Source of the DNA: JBPESN01 sp051710625 | GTDB taxonomy: Bacteria; Pseudomonadota; Gammaproteobacteria; Enterobacterales; Enterobacteriaceae | Reading direction: 5' to 3' | Assembly: GCF_051710625.1 (NCBI RefSeq) | Contig: NZ_JBPESN010000055.1 | Span: forward strand, 1 to 14,910 | Length of the DNA stretch: 14,910 nucleotides | In this document: piece after piece, positions 14,271-14,910 of the stretch | Numbering within the stretch: the first letter of the stretch is position 1 | Layout: the number at the start of each line of letters is the position of its first letter | The notes under the pieces: generated by a model | The model's database searches: none | Told to the model about the DNA's origin: nothing | Seen by the model: only the letters and a program-made list of their open reading frames with translations | Position numbers and translations under genes: made by a program

Positions 14271-14910
14271 CCGGGAAACTCAGAGCGCATTATCATATGG
14301 CCATACTCTGCCACGTGTTCAGGGTTTATCGCAGCAGTTACAAATACTGAAAAAGTCGTCCTGACAGGCCAGACGGCAGGCGAACGGTATTGCGTAATCA
14401 GGTTCATGAACTGCACAGTATCACCCATGGTGCCGCTGGCGCGAGAAGTATCGTCATCATGGCAACCCAGAGAGGCTTCCGGATGGGGCGCTGGCTCGCA
14501 GGCAGGCTCATGAAAAAGCTGGGGCTGATCAGTCATCAGCAGCCGACGCACAGGTATAAGCGTGGCAGTCAGGAGCATGTTGCGATCCCGAATTACCTTG
14601 AGCGCCAGTTCGCTGTAACAGAGCCAAACCAGGTATGGTACGGCGATGTGACGTATATCTGGACCGGGAAACTCTGGGCATACCTTGCGGTTGTTCTTGA
14701 TCTGTTCGCGAGGAAACCGGTGGGCTGGGCTATATCGTTCTCCCCGGACAGCAGACTGACCATCAAAGCACTGGAAATGGCATGGGGAACGCGTGGTAAA
14801 CCAGCCGGAGTGATGTTCCACAGCGATCAGGGTAGCCACTATACGGGCAGGCAGTTCCGACAGTTGCTGTGGCGTTGCCGGATCAAACAAAGCATGAGTT
14901 GGCGTGGTAC
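14240..14910 (+). pseudogene. IS3-family OrfB (DDE integrase domain), partial, with a stop codon
   Basis: OrfB carries the rve-type catalytic core. Its frame, -1 relative to orfA, reads DVRLPEQFSLTGKLRAHYHM, CHVFRVYRSSYKY, then TGA at 14348-14350, then KSRPDRPDGRRTVLRNQVHE and TQRGFRMGRWLAGRLMKKLG. The catalytic core follows: NQVWYGDVTYIWTGKLWAYL with the first Asp, VVLDLFARKPVGWA, and VMFHSDQGSHYTGRQFRQLL with the second Asp. The stop replaces the Trp expected in the Y-W/A-W-R motif, so TGG-to-TGA is likely. The conserved Glu lies beyond the window. This copy cannot make a full OrfAB product without readthrough, although other copies could move it. The start shown is where the frame becomes recognisable. 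Confidence 0.88.

Larger units (their letters stand above)
13896..14910 (+). mobile_element. IS3-family insertion sequence, left part
   Basis: The element is recognised from its paired orfA and orfB in overlapping frames and from the terminal-type sequence TGTAGTGGCACACTG starting at 13896, just before an orfA leader. The right end, the third catalytic residue and any target duplication lie outside the window, so the left boundary is an estimate. It sits in the gene-poor region after rph. Confidence 0.8.

Noticed and set aside
860..14350. Stop-codon recoding or selenocysteine as an explanation for in-frame stops
   Set aside because: All three stop codons occur, in unrelated families, and usually with frameshifts in the same genes; the intact yicC and rph show ordinary coding.
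14267..14890. 207-codon minus-strand frame under the insertion sequence
   Set aside because: The plus strand encodes OrfB with catalytic motifs; the minus-strand peptide resembles no known protein and is a shadow.

Overview
The window looks like a piece of chromosome from a gammaproteobacterial endosymbiont of the Sodalis type. This is inferred from gene content and decay pattern; no database search was run. The clearest core genes, yicC and rph, are close to their Escherichia coli counterparts and intact. Most other recognisable genes carry nonsense codons, single-base frameshifts or lost ends. Several breaks look like C-to-T or G-to-A changes that turned Gln or Trp codons into stops, or slips in short G or C runs.

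Layout. 1-891 is a fragment of the early region of a Mu-like prophage: a control region, a ner gene broken by one extra G, and the start of the transposase A gene. It ends abruptly against a remnant of a ydeP-type molybdopterin oxidoreductase (860-1708, minus). An elaA-type acetyltransferase (1830-2291) follows; its reading frame is open, but a central segment is read out of frame. 2319-3353 (minus) is a PhlD-like type III polyketide synthase with all three catalytic residues and one stop codon. An AT-rich gap with a perfect 22-bp palindrome separates it from a broken class 3 lipase-like hydrolase (3823-4867). That gene converges on a broken DAO-type FAD oxidoreductase (4803-5973, minus), which is followed by an rcnB-like gene with one stop (6169-6564, minus) and an apparently intact DUF2975 membrane protein (7080-7625, minus).

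8032-10921 is a small locus: a Nudix hydrolase and an MFS (SotB-like) exporter on the minus strand, read away from a divergent LysR-family regulator across a 120-bp control region. The Nudix frame is open but contains a 12-base G/C run. The exporter and regulator are broken, and the exporter contains seven copies of a 9-bp unit. A short hydantoinase-like remnant lies after the regulator.

11261-13029 is the conserved housekeeping block: a terminator, yicC (minus), divergent promoters and rph (plus). pyrE, which follows rph in E. coli, is absent here. About 870 bp without a recognisable gene comes next, rich in short repeats, and then the left part of an IS3-family element whose orfB carries a stop codon.

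I saw no CRISPR array, tRNA, rRNA or coherent undescribed system. The most interesting items are the decayed polyketide synthase with its upstream palindrome, the repeat-expanded exporter, the masked frameshift pair in elaA, and the interlocked inverted repeats in front of the LysR gene.
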